A program made the position numbers and the translations under genes. Below, piece by piece: positions 1 to 5,582 of a stretch of DNA of 9,878 nucleotides. The notes under the pieces are model-generated. The model did no database searches. It had not been told where the DNA came from and saw only the letters and a program-made list of their open reading frames with translations. Positions within the stretch are counted from its first letter, which is position 1. Every line of letters begins with the position of its first letter. This DNA is from Chloroflexota bacterium (GTDB lineage Bacteria > Chloroflexota > Dehalococcoidia > SZUA-161 > SpSt-899): positions 1-9,878 of the forward strand of contig JABHWQ010000213.1 in assembly GCA_018657655.1 (NCBI GenBank), written 5' to 3'.

Positions 1-546
1 AGAGAGCAGTTGGATTTGCTGATGAACAGAACGCGAAGGATGGACAATCTAATAGACGGTATTTTGCAGTATTCAAGACTGGGTCGGTCAAAAGAGGAAG
101 CGGAAGAGGTGAATCTGGATACGCTGGTCTCTCAAGTGATTGATGCCATCGACCCCCCGGAGAACATTGAAATCCAGGTTGCCACCGAATTGCCGACTAT
201 TGTCTGTGAGAAGATCCGGATCCAGCAGGTTTTCCAAAACCTGCTGAGCAATGCGGTAAAGTACATGGACAAACCGCAAGGTCTCATTGCCATCAGTTGT
301 GCGGATATCGATGGGTACTGGAAGTTTGGTGTTACAGATAACGGCCCGGGCATCGAGGAAAAGTATTACGATAAGATATTCCAGATCTTCCAGACCCTTA
401 AACCCAGGGACGAGACCGAGAGCACCGGCATTGGCCTTTCAATCGTGAAGCGAATCATCGAGATGCACGGCGGTGAGGTCTGGGTGGAATCGAAGGTAGG
501 TGAAGGAAGTACGTTCTCCTTCTCCATACCTAAAGAAACAAACTAA
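1..546 (+). CDS. Sensor histidine kinase, C-terminal part (5' end outside window)
   Basis: The reading frame is open from base 1 to the TAA at 544-546, so this is the last 181 codons of a longer gene; the TTG at 10 and ATG at 22 are internal codons, not starts. The segment begins in the second helix of the dimerisation domain (MDNLIDGILQYSRLGR). A complete HATPase_c domain follows: N-box NLLSNAVKY (in-window residues 80-88, Mg-binding Asn84), G1 box DNGPGI (113-118), F-box KIFQIFQTL and G2 box STGIGLSIVK (141-150), ending in the usual GSTFSFSIP strand. The phosphoaccepting His and all sensor domains lie upstream of the window. The YSRLGR helix and IFQIFQTL box resemble kinases of the cyanobacterial/bacteriophytochrome (Cph1-like) group and their PAS relatives. 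That fits the Rcp1-like response regulator 11 bases downstream, its probable phosphotransfer partner. The kinase class is sure; the sensory input cannot be seen. Confidence 0.95.
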   Translation, partial: REQLDLLMNRTRRMDNLIDGILQYSRLGRSKEEAEEVNLDTLVSQVIDAIDPPENIEIQVATELPTIVCEKIRIQQVFQNLLSNAVKYMDKPQGLIAISCADIDGYWKFGVTDNGPGIEEKYYDKIFQIFQTLKPRDETESTGIGLSIVKRIIEMHGGEVWVESKVGEGSTFSFSIPKETN

Positions 547-557
547 GGAGTTTTATT

Positions 558-968
558 ATGAAAGAGCAGATGACAGTTCTACTGGTTGAAGACGATCGCG
601 TTGACGCCATGACAGTGCGGCGCGCCTTCAGAGACCTGCAGATCACCAATTCGCTGGATATCGTCTCCGATGGAGAGGAGGCTCTGGAGTATCTGAGAAA
701 TAATGGCCATCGACGGTTGGGGATCATTCTCCTGGACCTGAACATGCCCAGGATGAATGGGATTGAGTTCCTCAGAATAGCAAGGCAAGAGAATGCTCTG
801 AACGGAACACCGGTTGTGGTGCTGACGACCTCAAGAGAGGAGCAAGATAAAGTCGGGACCTTTAATCTGGGGGTTGCAGGCTATATGGTCAAGCCCGTCG
901 ACTATCGTCAATTCTTGGAAGTGGTTCGGACCATAAAGCTGTACTGGACTCTGAGCGAGTTGCCTTAA
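558..968 (+). CDS. Single-domain response regulator, Rcp1/CheY-like
   Basis: A stand-alone receiver protein of 136 residues with no output domain. All key positions are present: acidic pair Glu11/Asp12/Asp13 (LLVEDD), phosphoacceptor Asp60 (IILLDLNMP), Thr90 in VVVLTTS, and Lys112 in MVKPVD. The SREEQDK stretch after the Thr and the loop following DLNMPRMNG are typical of the Rcp1 family, receivers that pair with phytochrome-type kinases. The start ATG has an AAGGAG motif seven bases upstream. It sits 11 bases after the kinase stop and 13 bases before the next gene, so it is probably cotranscribed with both. Likely role: accept phosphate from the upstream kinase and pass it on by protein contact, either to a target or as an intermediate in a relay. 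The receiver assignment is firm; the partner is inferred from adjacency. Confidence 0.96.
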   Translation: MKEQMTVLLVEDDRVDAMTVRRAFRDLQITNSLDIVSDGEEALEYLRNNGHRRLGIILLDLNMPRMNGIEFLRIARQENALNGTPVVVLTTSREEQDKVGTFNLGVAGYMVKPVDYRQFLEVVRTIKLYWTLSELP

Positions 969-981
969 GGGGGGCATTATC

Positions 982-3900
982 ATGGGGACCAGAAAATTGA
1001 AAATCCTGTTGGTTGAAGACGATAAAGTCGACCAGATGGCTTTCCGGCGGTTTGTGGCCGAGAGCGATTTGGGGTACGACTATACGATAGCCGGTTCAGT
1101 GACGGAAGCGAAAAACGTGCTGGCCTCCGATAAATTTGACGCGGTAATTTCGGACTATCGTCTGGGTGATGGGACAGCCTTTGACCTGTTGAGTCTCATT
1201 GTGGGAGCACCTGTTGTAGTGACAACAGGTGCTGGGGACCAAGACATTGCCGTCAAAGCGATGAAATCCGGTGCCTATGACTATCTGATTAAGGACCGTG
1301 AACGCAATTATCTCAAAGTGATTCCGACCACCATCGAGAAAGCTCTCAGGCGAAAAGAACTCGAAGACCAACTTCACATTGCGCAGTTTTCCCTTGACAA
1401 TTCAGCAGATTTGGTATTATGGGCTACTCCGGATGGCAAGTTGACTTATGCCAATGATGAAGCATGCCAGTCACTCGGATACACGCGTGGGAAATTGCTT
1501 TCGCTTAACTTGAGAGACATTGTTTTTGATACATCATCGAAGGAAACCAAGCGTGTGGCCAAATCCCTGAGGGAGAAACAGTCTCTCAGGCTGGAACCAT
1601 GGTTCAGTCGCAAGGATAGCAGCACGTTTCCAGTGGAAATCCAGATGAATTACGAAGAGTTCAATGAACGGGAATACGTGTTTGTTTTTGCCCGAGATAT
1701 AAGCAAGCGTAAGCAGGCAGATAAGGCACTGCGCGAGAGTGAGGAAAAACTGCGGGTCATGTTCGAAGCCATTGGCGACGGAGTTGGCGTCACCGATCTG
1801 GAGGCCACCATGGTAGAGGTGAATGAAGCGTTCCTCCACACATTCGGGCTGGGTGACAAGAAAGAAGCCATCGGACTAACTTCATTTGATCTGATTGCCG
1901 AAAAGGACCATCCGAAACTATTGGAGCATGTGGGGAATATTCTGGAAAGTGGGCAGAGTGAAACCAGAGAATACACGCTGCTCTACAATGCAGGTCAAGA
2001 GTTTCAGGGTGAGACAACCGCCGCTCTAATGCGCGATGGCTCGGGGAACCCAGTGGGGTTCGTTAGCGCGACCAGGGATATCACCGAGCGCAAGCGGACG
2101 GAGCAGGCACTGCGTGAGAGCGAGGAGAAGTTCCGGACTATCTTTGAAAACGTCAACGATGAAATCATCTTTGTTGATGAAAACGGCGTGGTTATTGATG
2201 TTAACGAAAGGGTTGAGGATATCTTTGGATACAAGAAAGAGGAAGTCATAGGGAAGAACTTCGCTGAGGTCGAATTTGCCTCTCCGGATGTAATGATGGA
2301 TATGATTCAAGGCTTTGCTGAGACTTTTAACGGTGATGCAAAAACAAGGCTGGTGACATATGAGGCTCGACACCGAGACGGGACTCCGATTTTTATCGAG
2401 GTGAGCGGCAATCCGATTCAACTTGAAAATGGATCAATGCGTAGTCTCGCTGTCTTAAGAGACATCACTGAACGGAGGCGAACCGAAGAATCTTTGCGGG
2501 ACAGTGAAGAAGGGCTGAACAGAGCACAGCAGATCGCACATGTAGGGAGCTGGGAATGGAATATCGTTGATGGTTCATACATTTTGTCTGAAGAAATGCG
2601 GCGCATTTACGGAATAGATGAAAGTATGGAATCCGCAGGCTTCCTGGACATCATAGATGCGCTAGTACATCCGGATGATAGAGAGCAAATGTTCCTGGCC
2701 GCACAAGAAGCGACTGTTTCTGGAATCGGGCCTACTGCAGTTTACAGGGTTATCCAACCAAGTGGAGAGATTCGATGGATGGAGGCAGTGTCTCCGAAAG
2801 CGAAACGTTTTACCGATGATGGTTCCCCACTAATCATGATCGGCACGGTTCAGGATATCACTGAACGCAAGCTGGCGGAGGATGAGCTGCTTCGGATCAC
2901 CAAAGCGGTTGAAAGCTCCAGTGATGCTATTGGAATGTCGGATCCCAATGGTTGTCACTTCTACCAGAATGAAGCGTTTACTACACTGTTCGAATATTCG
3001 GCTGAGGAACTTGCTGCAGAGGGTGGCGGTCCCGCCGTCTATGCTGACCAAAGGGTAGCCCGTGGCGTTTTTGAAACAATTAAGGCTGGTAAATCGTGGG
3101 CTGGTGAGTTGGAGATGGTCTCTAAAAGCGGGCGAAAGTTTCCAGTGGCCTTACGTGCGAATGCGGTACTGGATGAATCTAGCGAAATCATTGGGCTTGT
3201 CGGTATTCATACCGACATCACCGAGCGCAAGCGGGCGGAACGTGAGCTGGGGGAGGCCCACCAGAGGTTGATGGAGAATGCAAGAGAGGCAGGAATGGCT
3301 GAGGTAGCTACGGGTATGCTGCATAATGTGGGCAACGTGGTTAACAGTGTTGGTATCATCACCTCCTCTGTTCATGAGACCGTCAGCAACTCACGGATGG
3401 CCAATCTCACCAAGGTGGGTAACATGCTCCAAGAGCACAAGGATGACCTGGCTACCTTTCTAACCATCGATGAGCGAGGACAGCATATGCCGGCGTACAT
3501 CTCCACTCTGGCCCAACACCTCACCGATGAGCAACAAAAAGTTATCGCTGACATGAAGGTACTTTCCGAACATGTTAAGCACATCATCGAGATCGTGAAC
3601 CTCCAGCAGCTGTATAGCAAATCCGGGGGTTTAACTGAGCCGGTGAATCCGGTAGCAATCATGGAGGATGCTCTGCACATCAATGCCAGTGGGCTGGCCA
3701 AGAGGGACATTGAGGTCATTCGCAAATACGAGGACCTTCCCGTACTGCCGCTCGACCGCCACAGGATAATCCAAATACTTAACAACCTGATCAGTAATGC
3801 CAAATTCGCTCTTGAGCAGAACAGACAGGCACGCAAAACCATTACGGTTGGGGTCAGGAATACCAACAGCCATGTACGTTTTGAAGTGGCCGATAATGGC

Positions 3901-4098
3901 ATAGGCATTGCCGGGGAGGACATGACGCGTATATTCGGCCACGGTTTCACTACCCGGAAGGAAGGGCATGGCTTTGGTCTGCACACCGGGGCGCTCGCCG
4001 CCAAAGAAATGGGTGGTTTCTTAAAGGCACACAGTAAAGGGCCCGGAAAAGGCGCCACGTTCATACTTGAGATACCGATTATTCATGAGGAGCAGTGA
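982..4098 (+). CDS. Multi-PAS hybrid histidine kinase: REC - 5x PAS - divergent DHp - HATPase_c
   Basis: A soluble 1038-residue kinase with no visible membrane segment. Domains in order: receiver at 5-122 (Asp13/Asp14, phosphoacceptor Asp58 in VISDYRL, Thr81/82, Lys104 in YLIKD); PAS1 132-243; PAS2 257-371; PAS3 384-499; PAS4 512-630, of the GSWEWN PAS_3 type; PAS5 638-750. Linkers of the D-I-T-E-R-K type join them. The kinase core follows: phosphoacceptor region GMLHNVGNVVNS with His781; a long helical insert with the DERGQ motif at 830-834; a second helix HIIEIVNLQQ near 867-876; N-box NNLISNAKFAL (Asn939); G1 DNGIGI (971-976); G2 GHGFGLH (995-1001). The His is followed by Asn instead of the acidic residue usual in HisKA domains, and the core closely matches that of the kinase at 5583. 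An AGGGGG motif precedes the ATG. The N-terminal receiver suggests control by an upstream kinase, plausibly the one at the window's left end. Ligands of the five PAS domains are unknown. Confidence 0.95.
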   Translation: MGTRKLKILLVEDDKVDQMAFRRFVAESDLGYDYTIAGSVTEAKNVLASDKFDAVISDYRLGDGTAFDLLSLIVGAPVVVTTGAGDQDIAVKAMKSGAYDYLIKDRERNYLKVIPTTIEKALRRKELEDQLHIAQFSLDNSADLVLWATPDGKLTYANDEACQSLGYTRGKLLSLNLRDIVFDTSSKETKRVAKSLREKQSLRLEPWFSRKDSSTFPVEIQMNYEEFNEREYVFVFARDISKRKQADKALRESEEKLRVMFEAIGDGVGVTDLEATMVEVNEAFLHTFGLGDKKEAIGLTSFDLIAEKDHPKLLEHVGNILESGQSETREYTLLYNAGQEFQGETTAALMRDGSGNPVGFVSATRDITERKRTEQALRESEEKFRTIFENVNDEIIFVDENGVVIDVNERVEDIFGYKKEEVIGKNFAEVEFASPDVMMDMIQGFAETFNGDAKTRLVTYEARHRDGTPIFIEVSGNPIQLENGSMRSLAVLRDITERRRTEESLRDSEEGLNRAQQIAHVGSWEWNIVDGSYILSEEMRRIYGIDESMESAGFLDIIDALVHPDDREQMFLAAQEATVSGIGPTAVYRVIQPSGEIRWMEAVSPKAKRFTDDGSPLIMIGTVQDITERKLAEDELLRITKAVESSSDAIGMSDPNGCHFYQNEAFTTLFEYSAEELAAEGGGPAVYADQRVARGVFETIKAGKSWAGELEMVSKSGRKFPVALRANAVLDESSEIIGLVGIHTDITERKRAERELGEAHQRLMENAREAGMAEVATGMLHNVGNVVNSVGIITSSVHETVSNSRMANLTKVGNMLQEHKDDLATFLTIDERGQHMPAYISTLAQHLTDEQQKVIADMKVLSEHVKHIIEIVNLQQLYSKSGGLTEPVNPVAIMEDALHINASGLAKRDIEVIRKYEDLPVLPLDRHRIIQILNNLISNAKFALEQNRQARKTITVGVRNTNSHVRFEVADNGIGIAGEDMTRIFGHGFTTRKEGHGFGLHTGALAAKEMGGFLKAHSKGPGKGATFILEIPIIHEEQ
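1206..1233. repeat. Perfect 12-bp inverted repeat inside the receiver coding region
   Basis: AGCACCTGTTGT (1206-1217) and its exact reverse complement ACAACAGGTGCT (1222-1233) are separated by the 4-base loop AGTG, which could fold into a strong mRNA hairpin. It encodes the segment around the conserved beta-4 Thr81/Thr82 of the receiver. No T-run follows, so it does not look like an intrinsic terminator. It may be an accident of codon choice, but 12 perfect pairs with a tetraloop is well above what is usual within a gene. Confidence 0.6.
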
Positions 4099-4209
4099 TA
4101 AATAATGAATTGAGTAGACCAATGTGCCATAAGCTCCAACAACACTCTTTGAGTGTACAGAGCGAAAAAGGTATGGAATTTAAATGATAGCAGAATACGG
4201 AGGTGAGAA
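4099..4209 (+). promoter_or_regulatory. Intergenic region upstream of the TusA-like gene, possible promoter and operator dyad
   Basis: This 111-base AT-richer gap is the largest break so far in the run of genes. It contains a perfect dyad, ACACTC-TTT-GAGTGT (4142-4156). Overlapping its right arm is a weak sigma70-like pair: TTGAGT (4149-4154), 17-base spacer, TATGGA (4172-4177), a poor match at -10. If real, the dyad would lie over the -35 element and could be a repressor site, allowing the sulfur genes to be expressed independently of the upstream kinases. No T-run follows the dyad, so a terminator is unlikely. The gap and dyad are seen; promoter function is a weak inference. Confidence 0.3.
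4199..4206 (+). promoter_or_regulatory. Near-ideal ribosome binding site of the TusA-like gene
   Basis: GGAGGTGA lies just before ATG 4210, with six bases between GGAGG and the ATG. It is the best Shine-Dalgarno match among the genes here, fixes the start, and suggests strong translation of this small protein. Confidence 0.75.
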
Positions 4210-4440
4210 ATGTCACAACTAATTGAACTGAATTGTCTGAGCATGAAATGTCCCAGACCAATCATCGAAATCGCTAAAGCATCGCGGAAATCGCCTGGTT
4301 CCATCCTACATGTATTGGCGGACGATCTGGCATTCGAAAGCGACGTCAGAGCTTGGGCTGAGAGTACCAAGGCCACAATCATGAACATCGAAAAGGATGG
4401 CGAGACCGTCACGGCTCAGATACAGCTAAGGAACCTCTGA
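4210..4440 (+). CDS. TusA/SirA-family sulfur carrier protein
   Basis: A 76-residue protein, close to the usual size of the family (about 80). The defining Cys-Pro-x-Pro motif is present as MKCPRPI with Cys14, at the start of the first helix after a short beta strand (LIELNCLSMKCP). The rest fits the two-layer alpha/beta fold: helix IIEIAKASRKS, strand ILHVLADD, helix FESDVRAWAEST, then MNIEKDGETVTAQIQLR. TusA proteins carry sulfur as a persulfide on this Cys and pass it to partners in tRNA thiolation, molybdenum-cofactor metabolism or dissimilatory sulfur oxidation. Cys9, five residues before the active Cys, is an extra thiol where the family usually has a non-Cys residue. It is followed by two DsrE-type genes, a pairing known from rhd-tusA-dsrE clusters of sulfur oxidisers, but no rhodanese is visible and the surroundings are sensor kinases. 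The family assignment is firm; the acceptor is unknown. Confidence 0.93.
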   Translation: MSQLIELNCLSMKCPRPIIEIAKASRKSPGSILHVLADDLAFESDVRAWAESTKATIMNIEKDGETVTAQIQLRNL

Positions 4441-4572
4441 ATAAGTGGTGACGACGGGGGTTTGGGGGTGTCCCCCTAGAGACGCTCCGGTGGAACGTCT
4501 CTACCGTCCCCCAAGATTGGGGGATCAAGGGGGTTGATCACAGCTTCCCCAAACAATTGAAGGGAGATATAA
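4441..4572 (+). repeat. Structured G-run/inverted-repeat spacer between TusA-like and DsrE-like genes
   Basis: This 132-base non-coding spacer is packed with overlapping dyads. A perfect 8-bp stem, TAGAGACG (4477-4484) with CGTCTCTA (4496-4503), has an inner TCC/GGA pairing. Around it, TTGGGGG (4462-4468) can pair with CCCCCAA (4508-4514), or that same CCCCCAA can pair with TTGGGGG (4517-4523). GGGGG-TGT-CCCCC (4464-4476) is another local option. Next comes GATCAA-GGGGG-TTGATC (4523-4539), a 6-bp stem with an all-G loop. There are four runs of five Gs (4456-4460, 4464-4468, 4519-4523, 4529-4533). No T-run follows, so this is not a classical terminator. It could be a dispersed intergenic repeat of the REP/MITE kind, an mRNA processing or stability element, or an attenuator. 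The dyads are seen; function is unknown. Confidence 0.65.
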
Positions 4573-5160
4573 ATGGATTCAAATATTGATGTGTTGAATG
4601 CTCCGGATATTCAGTTTCAATTGCATAGCTTGAGCGAAGAGGTGGCTGCACTTAAGAAACAGGTCAAAGACCAGCAGCAGGAAAACTCGGTTAACGTGAT
4701 CTGTTTCAGTGGCGAATGGGATCGGCTTTTTGCTTCACTGACGATTGCCGGCAGCGCTCTGGCTATGGGAATGCAGGTTCACCTGTTCTTCACTTTTTGG
4801 GCGGTCAGCGCTTTGAGAGGCGACGGCTCTGTAAAGGGTAGTGAGAAATCGTTCCTGCAAACCATGTTCGGGCGTATGCTTCCCAGTGGCCCCGGGAAGG
4901 CTCCCCTTTCAAAATTCAATTTTGGGGGATTGGGTAAGTGTTTGATGCGGCGCATCATGAAGCAGAATAATATCGAAGATATTGATGTGCTGTTTCAAGA
5001 AGTGGTGGACCTCGGCGCCCAGATTCACGTCTGTGAAACATCGTCTATCCTCTTCGGGCTCGGATGTGACGAATTGATCAATGGCGATCAAATAGACCGA
5101 TGTGGCGCAGCAACCTTTCTATCGCAAGCTCTAAAAAGCAGAATGACACTCTTCATCTAA
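4573..5160 (+). CDS. DsrE2-type (DsrE/DsrF/DrsH-like) sulfurtransferase-family protein with N-terminal coiled coil
   Basis: A 195-residue protein. Residues 14-38 (FQLHSLSEEVAALKKQVKDQ) form a likely coiled coil or dimerisation helix. The DsrE2-type domain begins at VNVICFSGEWDRLFASL (41-57), then a hydrophobic stretch ALAMGMQVHLFFTFWAV (63-79) typical of this subfamily, a KFNFGGLG segment around 113-120, and a C-terminal HVCETSSILFGLGCDEL block. Candidate sulfur-carrying residues are Cys154 in this block, at the position where DsrE-family proteins keep their Cys, and Cys165 eleven residues on; Cys44 and Cys123 are further thiols. AGGGAG six bases before the ATG supports the start. DsrE2 proteins are encoded next to tusA in sulfur-metabolising bacteria and are thought to take part in cytoplasmic sulfur trafficking. 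The hydrophobic stretch could mean membrane association but may simply be core beta/alpha packing. The family call is good; the exact reaction is not known. Confidence 0.88.
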   Translation: MDSNIDVLNAPDIQFQLHSLSEEVAALKKQVKDQQQENSVNVICFSGEWDRLFASLTIAGSALAMGMQVHLFFTFWAVSALRGDGSVKGSEKSFLQTMFGRMLPSGPGKAPLSKFNFGGLGKCLMRRIMKQNNIEDIDVLFQEVVDLGAQIHVCETSSILFGLGCDELINGDQIDRCGAATFLSQALKSRMTLFI

Positions 5161-5176
5161 TCACAGGGGGTAGACA

Positions 5177-5563
5177 ATGAACAACGGTACGGATATGTTG
5201 ATCACACTGATCACAGGGAAGCAGGATCGCGGTACGCGTGCCACGCTGGCCCTCTCCTGGGGATGTGCCGCCCTGGCAATGGGGCAGAATGTCACCCTTT
5301 TTCTGACGATGGATGGCACGGTGTGGGCCTCCGAAGGATATTCAAAAGGTGTGCTCGTGGAAGGGTTCGAAGCATTGGAGGTTTATTTTGAGCAGTTTAT
5401 TGATCTCGGCGGGGAGCTGCTGGTCTGTGCTCCCTGTTCGCAGTATTACTGTTCCATAGATGGTGAGGGAATCGGAGGTGCCTTACGAAAAGAGGCCCAA
5501 TTGAGCGGATTGGCAACTGTGGTCTCAAGGATTAGCCCTACAACCAAGACAGTCACTTTCTAA
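5177..5563 (+). CDS. Small DsrE-family protein with CxxC motif
   Basis: A 128-residue DsrE/YchN-like protein: strand MLITLITGKQDRG, helix TLALSWGCAALAMG (Cys30), strand NVTLFLTMDGTVWAS, then YSKGVLVEGFEALEVYFEQFIDLGGELLVCAPCSQYYC. Three cysteines cluster there, Cys84 and Cys87 as CxxC plus Cys92; Cys84 sits where DsrE-family proteins place their sulfur-accepting Cys. This arrangement could hold a persulfide, form a disulfide or bind metal. The start is supported by an AGGGGG motif just upstream, and the gene follows the DsrE2-type gene by only 16 bases, so the two are surely cotranscribed and may form a hetero-oligomer, as DsrE, DsrF and DsrH do. The MDGTVWA and GFEALEVY signatures place it in a widespread subfamily of unproven function. 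Role as a TusA partner is inferred from position. Confidence 0.88.
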   Translation: MNNGTDMLITLITGKQDRGTRATLALSWGCAALAMGQNVTLFLTMDGTVWASEGYSKGVLVEGFEALEVYFEQFIDLGGELLVCAPCSQYYCSIDGEGIGGALRKEAQLSGLATVVSRISPTTKTVTF

Positions 5564-5571
5564 GTGATTGA

Positions 5572-5577
5572 GTGAGG
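5572..5577 (+). promoter_or_regulatory. Ribosome binding site favouring ATG 5583 over TTG 5568
   Basis: GTGAGG ends five bases before ATG 5583, a normal Shine-Dalgarno distance. The in-frame TTG at 5568 would add only five residues and has no purine-rich site at proper distance (TTTCTAAGTGA precedes it). The ATG is therefore the better start, although the longer form cannot be excluded. Confidence 0.6.
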
Positions 5578-5582
5578 ATGTC

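Noticed and set aside
10..30. TTG 10 or ATG 22 as the start of the first gene
   Set aside because: The frame is open to base 1 and the encoded sequence starts mid-way through the dimerisation domain, so the true start is upstream of the window.
1394..1420. TTGACA ... TATTAT, a sigma70-like pair inside the first long kinase gene
   Set aside because: Both hexamers are good, but the spacer is only 15 bases and the site lies within a well-supported coding region at the receiver/PAS1 boundary, with no clear internal ribosome binding site. Chance is the simplest explanation.
3198..3217. 9-bp inverted repeat TGTCGGTAT-TC-ATACCGACA
   Set aside because: It has a 2-base loop, lies inside PAS5 coding sequence, and a dyad of this length is expected about once by chance in a window of this size.
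3372..4064. A 230-codon open frame on the minus strand
   Set aside because: It lies wholly opposite the kinase core at 982-4098, shows no recognisable domain, and the plus-strand frame contains all conserved kinase boxes. It is a codon-bias shadow.
4456..4539. G/C-rich inverted repeats as an intrinsic terminator or CRISPR-like repeat
   Set aside because: No T-run follows any stem, and the repeats are not regularly spaced with unique spacers.
5568..5582. TTG start five codons before ATG 5583
   Set aside because: No suitable ribosome binding site precedes it, whereas GTGAGG is well placed for the ATG.
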